NCBI RefSeq assembly: GCF_000426525.1
Contig: NZ_AUFN01000010.1
Location: 1 to 64,000 of the forward strand
Direction of reading: 5' to 3'
From: Nocardioides alkalitolerans DSM 16699
Lineage (GTDB): Bacteria; Actinomycetota; Actinomycetes; Propionibacteriales; Nocardioidaceae
DNA: 64,000 bases
The position numbers were made by a program, and so were the translations under genes. This document shows, in pieces, positions 15,409 to 23,472 of the stretch; position 1 is the first letter of the stretch, and each line of letters begins with the position of its first letter. The notes below the pieces were generated by a model. It ran no database searches. It saw only the letters and a list, made by a program, of their open reading frames with translations, and was not told the DNA's origin.

Positions 15409-16419
15409 GTGGAGGCCGACCTGCGGGGGACGACGGCGGCGCCCGGGAGGCGCGCCCGGCTCGTGCACGGGCTCGCGCAGCTGGTGCGGTTCGGCGTCGC
15501 GGAGGCGCTCTCCTGCCTCTTCGCCGCCGGGGTCTTCCTCGGCCTCGCGCTCTCGACGGTCGTGCCGCTGCCGATCGCCCGCTACGACGCCCTGCTCGTG
15601 TGGTGCCTGCTGCTCACCCTCGGGTTCCGGCTGGTGCGCCTCGAGTCGACGCGGGAGATGCTCGTCATCCTCGCGTTCCACGCCGTCGGCACCGCCCTCG
15701 AGCTGTTCAAGGTCGCGCAGGGCTCGTGGGTCTACCCCGAGGACGCGGTGACGAAGGTGGCGGGCGTGCCCCTCTACGCCGGCTTCATGTACGCCGCGGT
15801 CGGCTCCTACATCTGCCAGGCGTGGCGCCGCCTCGACCTCCGGGTCTCGCGCTACCCGACGGTGGCGGCCTCGTTCGTCGCCGTCGCGATCTACGTCAAC
15901 TTCTTCACCCACCACTGGCTGCCGGACCTGCGGGTGCCGCTCGCGGTCGTCGGCGTGCTGGTGCTGCGCCGCACGTGGGTGCACTACCGGGTGGGCGGCA
16001 CGACGTACCGGATGCCGTTGGCGCTCTCGTTCCTGCTCATCGGCGCCTTCCTCTGGCTGGCCGAGAACGCCGCGACGTTCCTCGGGGCGTGGAAGTACCC
16101 CGGCCAGGTCGACGTCTGGGAGGTCGTGCACGCCTCCAAGCTGGGCGCGTGGGCCCTGCTGGTCACGCTCAGCTTCGTGATCGTGGCGACGCTCAAGCGC
16201 GTCGAGGGCCAGCTGTACGCCGACCGACCCGCCTCTGCGGGACCGGCGGCGGGACCGGCGGCAGGACCGGCGGCGGGACCGGCGGGCGCGTCAGCCGCGC
16301 TGGTCGGTGCTCGGCCAGGTGACGACGACGCGGGCCCCGCCGCCGGGCCGGTCGGCCACGTCGACCGACCCGCCGTGGGCGGTGACGAGGCCGTGGACGA
16401 TGTACATCCCCAGCCCTGA
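15409..16419 (+). CDS. DUF817 family integral membrane protein
   Basis: The product (336 residues from GTG 15409) has eight or so hydrophobic segments. It carries the DUF817 pattern: LVILAFHAVGTALELFKVAQGSWVYPE, VPLYAGFMYAAVGSYICQAW, YVNFFTHHWLPDLR, RTWVHYRV and AENAATFLGAWKYPGQ. The function of DUF817 proteins is unknown. The start at 15409 is favoured because TACCGT (15396-15401) lies 7 bases upstream, as a leaderless -10. GTG at 15400 is an alternative. The last 55 or so residues are a low-complexity Gly/Pro/Ala tail encoded partly by a 12-bp repeat, and the final 129 bases are antisense to the next kinase gene. Confidence 0.85.
   Translation: MEADLRGTTAAPGRRARLVHGLAQLVRFGVAEALSCLFAAGVFLGLALSTVVPLPIARYDALLVWCLLLTLGFRLVRLESTREMLVILAFHAVGTALELFKVAQGSWVYPEDAVTKVAGVPLYAGFMYAAVGSYICQAWRRLDLRVSRYPTVAASFVAVAIYVNFFTHHWLPDLRVPLAVVGVLVLRRTWVHYRVGGTTYRMPLALSFLLIGAFLWLAENAATFLGAWKYPGQVDVWEVVHASKLGAWALLVTLSFVIVATLKRVEGQLYADRPASAGPAAGPAAGPAAGPAGASAALVGARPGDDDAGPAAGPVGHVDRPAVGGDEAVDDVHPQP
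16237..16284. repeat. 12-bp tandem repeat, 4 units
   Basis: Four head-to-tail copies of GCGGGACCGGCG, the third with one change (GCAGGACCGGCG). On the plus strand they encode the GPAA tail of the DUF817 protein. On the minus strand they begin 6 bases after the stop codon of the histidine kinase gene. Confidence 0.9.
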
Positions 16420-17334
16420 GCCGCCCGCCGTGCCGTACTGCCAGAACTTGGTGAACACGCGTTGGCGGATCTCGGGAGCGATGCCCGTGCCCTCGTCGTC
16501 GACGGTCACCGTGACCCCGGCCGGCTCCACGTCGACCGTCGGTGCCAGCGTCACCCGCACCGTGCCGTCGCCGTGCCGGATGCCGTTCTCGACGAGGTTC
16601 GTCACCACCTGGACGAACTTGTCCGGGTCGGCGAACACCGGCGGCAGGCCGTCGGGCGCGACCAGCTCGACGGGCCGGGACGTGCCGGCGCCGGTGGACG
16701 CCACGACGCGGCCGGCGAGCGCCGCGACGTCGGACTCCCGGGGGTAGATGGACAGCCGGCCGGTGTCGATGCGCGCCACGTCGAGGAGCTCGGTGATGAG
16801 CCGGCTGAGCCGGTCGGCGTCGGCGTTCACCGTCGTCAGCATGAGGCGCTTCTGGTCGTCGTTCAGCACGTCCCAGCGGTTCAGCATGGCCTGCACGAAC
16901 CCCTTCACCCCGGTCAGCGGCGAGCGCAGCTCGTGGGCCACCGTCGCCACGAGGTCGGAGCGCTCGCGGTCGAGCCGCTCGCGACCGCGACCCGACCGGA
17001 TGCTCACGGTCACCCGCACGACGCGGCCCGCCGTGTCCCGCTGCAGGCGCGCGGTCGTCAGGACCTCGGAGCCGTCGGCCAGCAGCCAGGACTGCTCGGG
17101 GACCCCGGTGCGGGAGGGCAGCCCATCGTACGGCGTGTTGTACGCCGTCCAGGCGCAGCCGTCCTGGTCCTGCAGCGGCAGCGCGTCGGCGAGCGGACCG
17201 CCGAGCAGCTCGTCGCGACCGCGGCCGAACCAGCGCGCGGCCCGCAGGTTCACGAAGGTGACGCGGCCGTCGGCGTCGGCCACCACGACCCCGTCCGGCA
17301 GTGCGTCGACGAGCTCGTACGCCAGGGCGTCCAT
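16291..17334 (-). CDS. PAS-domain sensor histidine kinase (downstream of the pair)
   Basis: The 347-residue soluble kinase has a PAS domain (about 8-115), a HisKA dimerisation helix with the phospho-accepting His134 in VAHELRSPLTGVKGF, and a HATPase domain. In the latter the N box is NLVENGIRHG (246-255), G1 is DEGTGI (280-285), the F box is FTKFWQYG and G2 is GSGLGMYI. No membrane segment or signal peptide is seen, so the signal is probably cytoplasmic. It lies 9 bases after the second kinase. A TAGGGT box 6 bases before its ATG suggests its own leaderless promoter. No response regulator is adjacent. Confidence 0.92.
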   Translation of the reverse strand: MDALAYELVDALPDGVVVADADGRVTFVNLRAARWFGRGRDELLGGPLADALPLQDQDGCAWTAYNTPYDGLPSRTGVPEQSWLLADGSEVLTTARLQRDTAGRVVRVTVSIRSGRGRERLDRERSDLVATVAHELRSPLTGVKGFVQAMLNRWDVLNDDQKRLMLTTVNADADRLSRLITELLDVARIDTGRLSIYPRESDVAALAGRVVASTGAGTSRPVELVAPDGLPPVFADPDKFVQVVTNLVENGIRHGDGTVRVTLAPTVDVEPAGVTVTVDDEGTGIAPEIRQRVFTKFWQYGTAGGSGLGMYIVHGLVTAHGGSVDVADRPGGGARVVVTWPSTDQRG

Positions 17335-17343
17335 CCGACCACC

Positions 17344-18474
17344 CTAGGCGGGCGGGTCGGCGGCAGCCCCTCCGCCCGACCACGGGCGTGCCGGCGGGAG
17401 CTCGACGTGCGCGGTGGTGCACCGGCCCACCTCGCTCTCGATCCAGGTGCGCCCGCCCAGCTGCTCGACGAGCCGACGGACGCTCGCCAGCCCGATGCCG
17501 TGCCCACCGTCGTCGGCCACGGCGAGCCGTCCCCGCTCCCCCGGCTCGAAGATCGACGCCAGGTCGTCCGGGTGGATGCCGCGCCCCGTGTCGCGGACCG
17601 AGAGCCGGACGGCACCGTCGACACCGTCGACCGTGACGTCGACCGGCCCGTCGGAGCAGCGCAGCGCGTTGGACACCAGGTTCAGCACGACCCGCTCGAG
17701 GGCGCCGGGGTCGGCGTGCACCCAGGCCGCACCCGTCGGTACGACGACCCGCGCGGCGTCCGCCTCGCCGGCCAGGCGGTCGACGAGGTCGCGGACCAGC
17801 CACGCCGCGTCGACGGCCTCCGGGTGCGGCTGCGCGGCGTCCGTGTGCCCCCGCGCCACCTCGAGCAGGTCGTCCATCATCTGGCCCAGGCGCTCGAGGT
17901 TGGCGCTCACGCGGTCGAGGTGCGCGTCGGCCTCCTCGACCGAGGTGGCGAGGCGCGCGAGGTCGACGTACCCCGCGGCGCTCGTCAGCGGCGTGCGCAG
18001 GTCGTGCGCCAGGGCGGAGTAGTAGTGCTGGCGCGCGAGCTCGGCCCGGCGCTCGTCGCTCAGGTCGCGGGTCACCTTGAGGAAGCCGGCCAGCTCGCCC
18101 GCCCGGTCGCGCACGGCGTTGATGCTGACGTCGGCCCAGAAGCGGGTGCCGTCCTTGCGGACCCGCCACCCGCTCTGGTGGGCGACCCCGGTGCGGGCCG
18201 CCTCCGCGAGCAGCTGGCCCGGGACGCCGGCCGCACGGTCGCCCTCGGTGTAGAACCGGGTGAAGCTCTGGCCGAGCACCTCGGCGGCGGTGTAGCCCTT
18301 CATCTGCTCGGCACCCGAGTTCCAGCTGCGGACGGCGCCGTCGAGGCCCAGCCGGATGACGGCGTGGCCCCGCACCTGCTGCACGACGAACGCGAGGTCG
18401 TCGGGATCCAGGGGACCCAGGAGGGTGGACTCGGGGGTGCGGAGGTCGTCCGGGTCGGAGGGGCCGGGCACCAC
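17344..18474 (-). CDS. PAS-domain sensor histidine kinase (upstream of the pair)
   Basis: The 376-residue product has a PAS domain (about 25-140, with MKGYTAAEVLGQSFTRFYTEGD). Its HisKA segment carries His157 in SALAHDLRTPLTSAAGY. The HATPase domain has NLVSNALRCS, DTGRGI and GHGIGLASV. It lacks transmembrane helices. The PAS region SGWRVRKDGTRFWADV resembles blue-light or flavin/heme PAS folds only at the general level, with no cofactor residue certain. Two adjacent GTG codons (18474 and 18471) follow AGGAGG; the first is used here. A TACCGT -10 box at 18514-18509 fits its promoter. Confidence 0.9.
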   Translation of the reverse strand: MVPGPSDPDDLRTPESTLLGPLDPDDLAFVVQQVRGHAVIRLGLDGAVRSWNSGAEQMKGYTAAEVLGQSFTRFYTEGDRAAGVPGQLLAEAARTGVAHQSGWRVRKDGTRFWADVSINAVRDRAGELAGFLKVTRDLSDERRAELARQHYYSALAHDLRTPLTSAAGYVDLARLATSVEEADAHLDRVSANLERLGQMMDDLLEVARGHTDAAQPHPEAVDAAWLVRDLVDRLAGEADAARVVVPTGAAWVHADPGALERVVLNLVSNALRCSDGPVDVTVDGVDGAVRLSVRDTGRGIHPDDLASIFEPGERGRLAVADDGGHGIGLASVRRLVEQLGGRTWIESEVGRCTTAHVELPPARPWSGGGAAADPPA

Positions 18475-18508
18475 GCCTCCTCTCTCGCGTCGGGGCGGGA
18501 CCGCGGCC

Positions 18509-18514
18509 ACGGTA
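18509..18514 (-). promoter_or_regulatory. -10 box of the upstream histidine kinase
   Basis: TACCGT on the minus strand lies 34 bases before the first GTG and upstream of the AGGAGG ribosome-binding site. It matches the TANNNT pattern seen before many genes of this window. No convincing -35 is visible. Confidence 0.4.
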
Positions 18515-18568
18515 GGCCAGGGCCGGCCCCGGAGGGGACCGATCCGAGACGAAAGGTGCGGCGTCCGA

Positions 18569-19339
18569 TCAGGACCGGTGCGCGCGCGCCGAGGCGTAGA
18601 GGCAGAGGGCGGCGGCGGTCGAGAGGTTGAGGCTCTCGGCGCGGCCGTGGATCGGGATGGCGACCCGGTGGTCGGCCAGGGCAGCCAGCTCGGGCGGCAG
18701 CCCCCAGGCCTCGTTGCCCAGCAGCCAGGCCGTGGGGGCGGCGAGGAGCCCGTCCGCCTCGGCCGCGAAGAGGTCCACCTCGCCGGCGCCGTCGGCGGCC
18801 AGCACCTGGAGGCCGGCCGCACGGCAGGCGGTCACGGCGGCGGCCGCGTCGGCGGCCGTGGCCACGGGGAGGTGGAAGAGGCTGCCGACCGATGCGCGGA
18901 CGGTCTTGGGGTTGTGCGGGTCGACCGCACTGCCGAGGAACGCGACGGCGTCGGCGCCGGCCGCGTCGGCGCAGCGCACGACCGTGCCGGCGTTCCCGGG
19001 GTCGCGGATGTCGGCGCAGAGGGCCAGGAGACGCGGGGCGGGGTCGAGCACGTCCGCGAGGGGGACGTCGAGGAGCCCGCACACCGCGACGACCCCGGCC
19101 GGGCTGACGGCGTCGCTGAGCGAGGCCATCGCACGGGGCTCGACCAGACGCACGGGCACGTCGGTCGGGATCGCGGCGAGCAGGTCGGCGTACCGCTCCT
19201 GCGCCTCGGCGGTCACGAAGACCTCGTGCAGCACCGCGTGGGAGCCGAGGGCTCCCTCGACGGCCTTCGGGCCGTCGACGAGGAACAGCCGCCGCTCGGA
19301 ACGTACCGAGCGGCGGCTGAGCCTGCGTGCGTCCTTCAC
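18569..19339 (-). CDS. SpoU/TrmH-family RNA 2'-O-methyltransferase
   Basis: SAM-dependent 2'-O-ribose methyltransferase of the trefoil-knot SPOUT class, probably acting on 23S rRNA. The N-terminal RNA-binding part contains RRLFLVDGPKAVEGAL. The knot shows CADIRDPGNAGTVVRCADAAG (motif 1), LLGNEAWGLPPEL (motif 2) and HGRAESLNLSTAAALCLY (motif 3). The GTG at 19339 gives 256 residues. Homologues usually keep a few residues before that point (PGNARV here), so translation may begin at a CTG overlapping the rplT stop (19375). It sits directly after rplT, as in other actinobacteria. Confidence 0.9.
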   Translation of the reverse strand: MKDARRLSRRSVRSERRLFLVDGPKAVEGALGSHAVLHEVFVTAEAQERYADLLAAIPTDVPVRLVEPRAMASLSDAVSPAGVVAVCGLLDVPLADVLDPAPRLLALCADIRDPGNAGTVVRCADAAGADAVAFLGSAVDPHNPKTVRASVGSLFHLPVATAADAAAAVTACRAAGLQVLAADGAGEVDLFAAEADGLLAAPTAWLLGNEAWGLPPELAALADHRVAIPIHGRAESLNLSTAAALCLYASARAHRS

Positions 19340-19371
19340 CCGGGCGTTGCCCGGGGCGAGGGGCGTGGTGG

Positions 19372-19758
19372 TCAGGCCGAGACCTTGGGCGCGTTGACGT
19401 CCTCGGGCAGGGCGGCCTTCGCCTGGGCGACGATCGCGCTGAAGGCGGCGGGCTCGTTGACGGCCAGCTCCGCGAGGATCTTGCGGTCGACCTCGATGCC
19501 GGCCAGGTTCAGGCCCTGGATGAAGCGGTTGTAGGTCAGGCCCTCCGCGCGGACCGCAGCGTTGATGCGCTGGATCCACAGCTTGCGGAAGTTGCCCTTG
19601 TTCTTGCGCCGGTCGTTGTAGTTGTAGACCAGCGAGTGGGTGACCTGCTCCTTCGCCTTCCGGTAGAGGCGCGAGCGCTGGCCGCGGTAACCGCTGGCGC
19701 GCTCGAGGGTCGTACGGCGCTTCTTCTGGGCGTTGACCGCCCGCTTGACGCGTGCCAC
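19372..19758 (-). CDS. rplT: 50S ribosomal protein L20
   Basis: Primary 23S rRNA-binding protein of the large subunit, 128 residues. It begins with the standard [15 protein letters not shown] and contains [16 protein letters not shown] and [17 protein letters not shown]. It lies third in infC-rpmI-rplT. In some bacteria L20 represses its own operon through an mRNA leader. An attenuator-like leader exists upstream of infC here, but no L20 site is proven. Confidence 0.98.
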   Translation of the reverse strand: MARVKRAVNAQKKRRTTLERASGYRGQRSRLYRKAKEQVTHSLVYNYNDRRKNKGNFRKLWIQRINAAVRAEGLTYNRFIQGLNLAGIEVDRKILAELAVNEPAAFSAIVAQAKAALPEDVNAPKVSA

Positions 19759-19838
19759 TGGGGTACTCCTTGTGTGGTGGAACTCGGGTTCGACCCGGTG
19801 CCGGTGGTGACCGGCTCAGGTCGTGGGACGGGGGTGGG

Positions 19839-20033
19839 TCAGCGACCCAGCAGCTTCTTGGCGCGGGGGACGTCGGCCTTGGCGACCTCGACCGTGCCCG
19901 TGAGGCGACGCGTGACCTTCGAGGCCTTCTTCTCGAGGTTGTGGCGCTTGCCGGCCTTCTCCCGCAGGATCTTGCCGCTGCCGGTCACCCGGAAGCGCTT
20001 GCCTGCACCCGAGTGGGACTTGTTCTTAGGCAT
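19839..20033 (-). CDS. rpmI: 50S ribosomal protein L35
   Basis: Small basic ribosomal protein of 64 residues with the L35 pattern [20 protein letters not shown] and the [15 protein letters not shown] motif. It lies between infC and rplT with gaps of about 80 bases each side. Confidence 0.98.
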   Translation of the reverse strand: MPKNKSHSGAGKRFRVTGSGKILREKAGKRHNLEKKASKVTRRLTGTVEVAKADVPRAKKLLGR

Positions 20034-20111
20034 CTGTACTTCACTCTCTTCTCGTTGGCCGGTCCGCCGGTGGGCGGGCCGGCTTCGTCGGTGCTGCCAG
20101 CTCGTGGAGGC

Positions 20112-20795
20112 TCAGGCCTCGATCTCGGGGTCGAGGTTCTCCGACCGACCCCGCTCCTTCTTCTGGGCGGCCGGGGTCACCGCGTTCGCGGCGGTCCGCT
20201 CGGCGCGCTCCTCGGCCTGCTCGGCGGCACGCTCGGCGGCGCGCTCCTGCTTCTCGGCCTTGACCTCGGCCTTCGCCTCGGCCTTCTTCTTGTGCGGGCC
20301 GATGACCATGGTCATGTTGCGGCCGTCCTGCTTCGGCGAGGACTCGACGAAGCCCAGCTCCGTCACGTCCTCCGCCAGCTTCTGCAGCAGGCGGTAGCCG
20401 AGCTCCGGACGGTGCTGCTCGCGACCGCGGAACATGATCGTGATCTTGACCTTGTCGCCGGCGCGGAGGAAGCGGACGACGTGGCCCTTCTTCGTCTCGT
20501 AGTCGTGCGAGTCGATCTTGGGCCGGAGCTTCATCTCCTTGATGACCACGTTCGACTGGTTGCGACGTGCCTCACGGGCCTTCTGCGCGTTCTCGTAGCG
20601 GAACTTGCCGTAGTCCATGAGCTTGCAGACCGGCGGGCGCGCCGTGGGGGCGACCTCGACCAGGTCGAGACCGGCTTCCTGCGCGAGTCGGAGGGCGTCG
20701 CCCGTGGGGACGATGCCGACGGTCTCGCCGTTGGGACCGACGAGTCGGACCTCGGAGACCCGGATCCGATCGTTGATGCGCAGCTCTGTGCTGAT
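20112..20795 (-). CDS. infC: Translation initiation factor IF-3 (ATC start codon)
   Basis: IF-3 checks start-codon/initiator-tRNA pairing on the 30S subunit. The 227-residue product starts [20 protein letters not shown] and has [22 protein letters not shown] and [24 protein letters not shown]. It carries a long Ala/Glu/Lys-rich tail (about residues 170-227) that is common in actinobacteria. There is no ATG, GTG or TTG near the conserved N-terminus. AGGAGG lies 4 bases before an ATC at 20795, so ATC is taken as the start. Non-canonical AUU-type starts allow IF-3 to limit its own synthesis in E. coli. Confidence 0.93.
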   Translation of the reverse strand: MSTELRINDRIRVSEVRLVGPNGETVGIVPTGDALRLAQEAGLDLVEVAPTARPPVCKLMDYGKFRYENAQKAREARRNQSNVVIKEMKLRPKIDSHDYETKKGHVVRFLRAGDKVKITIMFRGREQHRPELGYRLLQKLAEDVTELGFVESSPKQDGRNMTMVIGPHKKKAEAKAEVKAEKQERAAERAAEQAEERAERTAANAVTPAAQKKERGRSENLDPEIEA

Positions 20796-21150
20796 GTGTC
20801 CTCCTGAAGGGCAAACGGTCGGGCTCCCGGACCGCTCCCGTGGCCGGTGGTGCTCGGCCACAAATGCAGAAAGGCTCCCGCTGGTGTGCAAGCGGAAGCC
20901 AGTCGCGACGTCGTCGCCGTACGAGGCGCCCTGGGACGCTGCGTACGTCGGCCGAAGAACCGACGGCGAAGCCGACGACTCTCGGTCGGACCGGACCCGA
21001 CGACCTGTGCTGACCTCGGGACGAGCCCGGAGGAGCGGCGGTCGGTGCGGGTGGGAGACGGGTGCTGCTGGTCTCCGCTTGGTAGATCGGCGGCGACGCG
21101 CGTTGGAGGCACACGTCACCACTGATCGGTCAACGAGAGAGATTAGCGGA
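20796..21150 (-). promoter_or_regulatory. infC leader with promoter-like -10 box
   Basis: No gene is supported in these 355 bases. On the minus strand TAATCT (21146-21141), directly after the SseB-like gene, is the best -10; a TTGGCG lies 19 bases above it. The leader then holds several stem-forming GC stretches, an attenuator-like hairpin (annotated separately) and the AGGAGG before the ATC start. Long leaders before infC-rpmI-rplT are known sites of autoregulation in other bacteria. Confidence 0.5.
20861..20900 (-). terminator. Attenuator-like terminator in the infC leader
   Basis: On the minus strand GGCTTCCGCT and AGCGGGAGCC pair as a 10-bp stem (one T-G pair) around an 8-base loop (20900-20873). 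It is followed at once by TTTCTGCATTTG (20872-20861), a U-rich tail that stands out in this GC-rich sequence. The structure ends 65 bases before the infC start and inside its leader, so it would stop transcription before infC unless an alternative fold wins. Confidence 0.6.
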
Positions 21151-21672
21151 CTATTCCGCGCCGGCGCCAATCCAGGCCCAGCCGTCGCCGACGCGGGCGA
21201 GACGCCACCCGCGCGCGAGGGCGTCGAGGTCGTCGCCGGCCACCACGAAGCGCACCGGTCCGGCGATGTCGACCACCAGGGCGGCCGCGCCGTCCTGGAG
21301 CGCCGAGCGGGCCGCGAGGTCCCCGCGCACCGGCACCGGGCGGGCCTCGGGGTTCCACCGGCGCAGCGACTCGTCGCCGGTGAACGCGAGCAGCGCCGTG
21401 CGCCCGTCGCGGCCCGTCATCAGCACCGTCGCCATGTCGCTGCTCTTGTCGTGGGCCAGGCCGCGCTCGTCGTGCTCGACCTCGCCGAGCACCGCGACGA
21501 CCGGCACGAGCAGGCGGCTGTCCGCCACGACGGCGAGGGTCGCGAGGTGGTCCGCGGTGCCCGCGTCGTACGACGCCAGCGCGGCCGTCACCTCGGGCGC
21601 GGCGGCGCCGTCGTCGTCGGCGAAGCCCGGCGCCGGGAGGGTGCGTCCGGCGAACCTGTCCTGCTGCTCCAT
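21151..21672 (-). CDS. SseB-like protein
   Basis: The 173-residue protein resembles the SseB N-terminal domain family. Typical segments are [47 protein letters not shown] and [22 protein letters not shown]. Family members have no known catalytic role in bacteria outside the serine-sensitivity phenotype after which they are named. It lies upstream of infC in the same direction, which is a common actinobacterial arrangement. The ATG is preceded by GACCAT at a 6-base distance, possibly another leaderless start. Confidence 0.75.
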   Translation of the reverse strand: MEQQDRFAGRTLPAPGFADDDGAAAPEVTAALASYDAGTADHLATLAVVADSRLLVPVVAVLGEVEHDERGLAHDKSSDMATVLMTGRDGRTALLAFTGDESLRRWNPEARPVPVRGDLAARSALQDGAAALVVDIAGPVRFVVAGDDLDALARGWRLARVGDGWAWIGAGAE

Positions 21673-21739
21673 CCCGCCATGGTCGCAGACCCCGCCGCAC
21701 CGCCCGGGCGCCGGTTCCCGCGCTGGTTAGGGTGGGTGC

Positions 21740-22219
21740 GTGGACGCGACCTGGCTGGCCCTCGCCGCCGTGCTGACTGCGGTCGGCGCGGCGTGGACCT
21801 TCTACGCGTGGCGGAAGCGGGGGGTGGCCTCCGCCGTACGGGGAGCGGGCTTCACGCTCCTCGCCCCCGCCGCCTACCTCACCGGCACCCTCGAGCTCGC
21901 CGGGGAGCTGGCCGTCGACATCGGCGACTGGGCCTCGGGCGTCGTCTTCTCCCCCGTCGTGTGGACCGGCGTCGCACTGGCCGGCCTCGGCGTCCTGCTG
22001 GTCTTCGTCAGCGGCCTCCTCAGCGCCCGCGGCGTGGGGACGACGCCGCGCCCGCGCGCGGCGGCCGCCCCGGCTGCGCCCGCCCCCGCGGGAGCCGCCG
22101 GAGCCGCTCCCGCCCCCGCCGCCCGACCCGCCGTCGGGCGCGGGAAGCCGACCGCCGCACCGGCCGACGACGAGCTCGACGACATCGAGGCCATCCTGCG
22201 CCGACGCGGGATCAGCTGA
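21740..22219 (+). CDS. Small membrane protein, function unknown
   Basis: The 159-residue product has three or four hydrophobic helices (about residues 4-20, 35-55, 68-95) and a Pro/Ala-rich linker (about 100-135). It ends in an acidic-to-basic tail, DDELDDIEAILRRRGIS. I do not recognise a functional family; similar small proteins with this C-terminal motif occur near infC in actinobacteria. The GTG start is fixed by a TAGGGT box 6 bases upstream (21728-21733). It is followed by the aldolase gene after one base. Confidence 0.7.
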   Translation: MDATWLALAAVLTAVGAAWTFYAWRKRGVASAVRGAGFTLLAPAAYLTGTLELAGELAVDIGDWASGVVFSPVVWTGVALAGLGVLLVFVSGLLSARGVGTTPRPRAAAAPAAPAPAGAAGAAPAPAARPAVGRGKPTAAPADDELDDIEAILRRRGIS

Positions 22220-22220
22220 C

Positions 22221-23462
22221 GTGGGGGCGACCCGCGAGACGGTCGCCGGCCTCACCGAGCGCCACCGGCTCCGTGCCCGGCTCGACGCCGCGGTCGCCGG
22301 ACTCGCGCCTGCACCTCCGACGCCGTGCGCCGTGGTCGACCTCGACGCGTTCGACGCCAACGCCACCGACCTCGTCCGGCGGGCGGGCGGCACGCCGATC
22401 CGGGTGGCCTCCAAGTCGCTCCGCGTCCCCGCGCTGCTGGCCCGGGTCCTGGCGCGCGACGGGTTCGCCGGCGTGCTGGGCTACACGCTGGCCGAGGCGC
22501 TGTGGCTCCACGAGACCGGCGTCAGCGACGACGTGGTGGTGGCCTACCCGACGGTCGACCGTGCCTCGCTGGCCGCGCTGACGGCCTCCCCCGGAGCCGC
22601 AGCGGCCGTCACGCTGATGGTCGACGACGTCGCCCACCTCGACGTGGTCGACTCCGTGCGCTCGTCGCTGGCCGTGCCCGTCCGGGTCGCCCTCGACGTC
22701 GACGCCGCCCTCGCCGCGCCCGGCGGGGTCCGGGTCGGTCCGCGCCGCTCGCCGCTGCGCTCGGTGGCCGACGTCGTCGCGCTCGCCGAGGCGGTCCTGG
22801 CCCGTCCCGGCTTCCGCCTCGTCGGCGTCATGACCTACGAGGGCCAGGTGGCGGGCGTGCCCGACGACGTGCCCGGCCAGCGGGCGCGGATGGGCGTCGT
22901 ACGCCGCATCAAGAGCGCCTCGGTGCCCCAGCTCGTCGAGCGACGGGCCGCCGTGGCCGCCGCCCTCGACGACCTGGTGGAGCTCGAGTTCTGGAACGCC
23001 GGCGGATCCGGCTCCGTCGAGACCAGCGCCGCCGACCCGGTCGTGACCGAGGTCGCCGCCGGCTCCGGTCTGCTCGTGCCCGGGCTCTTCGACCACTACC
23101 GCTCGTTCGTGCCCCGCCCCGCGGCGTACGTCGGGGTGCCCGTCACCCGCCGACCCGACGCACGGACGGCGACGGTGCACGGCGGCGGGTACGTCGCGTC
23201 CGGCCCGGTCGGCGTCGACCGCCTGCCGCTCCCCTGGGCTCCCCCGGGTCTCGAGCTGACCTCGTTGGAGGCCGCCGGCGAGGTGCAGACACCCCTGGTC
23301 GGCCCCGGGGTCGACGTGCTGCGGGTCGGCGACCTCGTGTGGTTCCGGCACGCGAAGTCGGGCGAGCTCTTCGAGCACACCGACCGGGTGCACCTGCTCA
23401 GCGGGCGGGCGATCGGTGAGACCGTCGCCACCTATCGTGGCGCGGGTCGGTCCTTCGGCTGA
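22221..23462 (+). CDS. PLP-dependent amino acid aldolase/deaminase (alanine racemase fold)
   Basis: Fold-type III PLP enzyme of 413 residues, related to D-threonine aldolase and D-serine deaminase. The N-terminal barrel holds the PLP Lys65 in VASKSLRVP. LVGVMTYEGQVAG and FWNAGGSGSVE follow, and the C-terminal domain carries HAKSGELFEHTDRVHLL with the expected metal-binding His region. Annotations in related genomes vary between amino acid deaminase and aldolase, and the substrate cannot be set from sequence. It is one base downstream of the small membrane protein gene and its stop overlaps the GACGAT box before the kinase. Confidence 0.82.
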   Translation: MGATRETVAGLTERHRLRARLDAAVAGLAPAPPTPCAVVDLDAFDANATDLVRRAGGTPIRVASKSLRVPALLARVLARDGFAGVLGYTLAEALWLHETGVSDDVVVAYPTVDRASLAALTASPGAAAAVTLMVDDVAHLDVVDSVRSSLAVPVRVALDVDAALAAPGGVRVGPRRSPLRSVADVVALAEAVLARPGFRLVGVMTYEGQVAGVPDDVPGQRARMGVVRRIKSASVPQLVERRAAVAAALDDLVELEFWNAGGSGSVETSAADPVVTEVAAGSGLLVPGLFDHYRSFVPRPAAYVGVPVTRRPDARTATVHGGGYVASGPVGVDRLPLPWAPPGLELTSLEAAGEVQTPLVGPGVDVLRVGDLVWFRHAKSGELFEHTDRVHLLSGRAIGETVATYRGAGRSFG

Positions 23463-23472
23463 CGATGGACCG

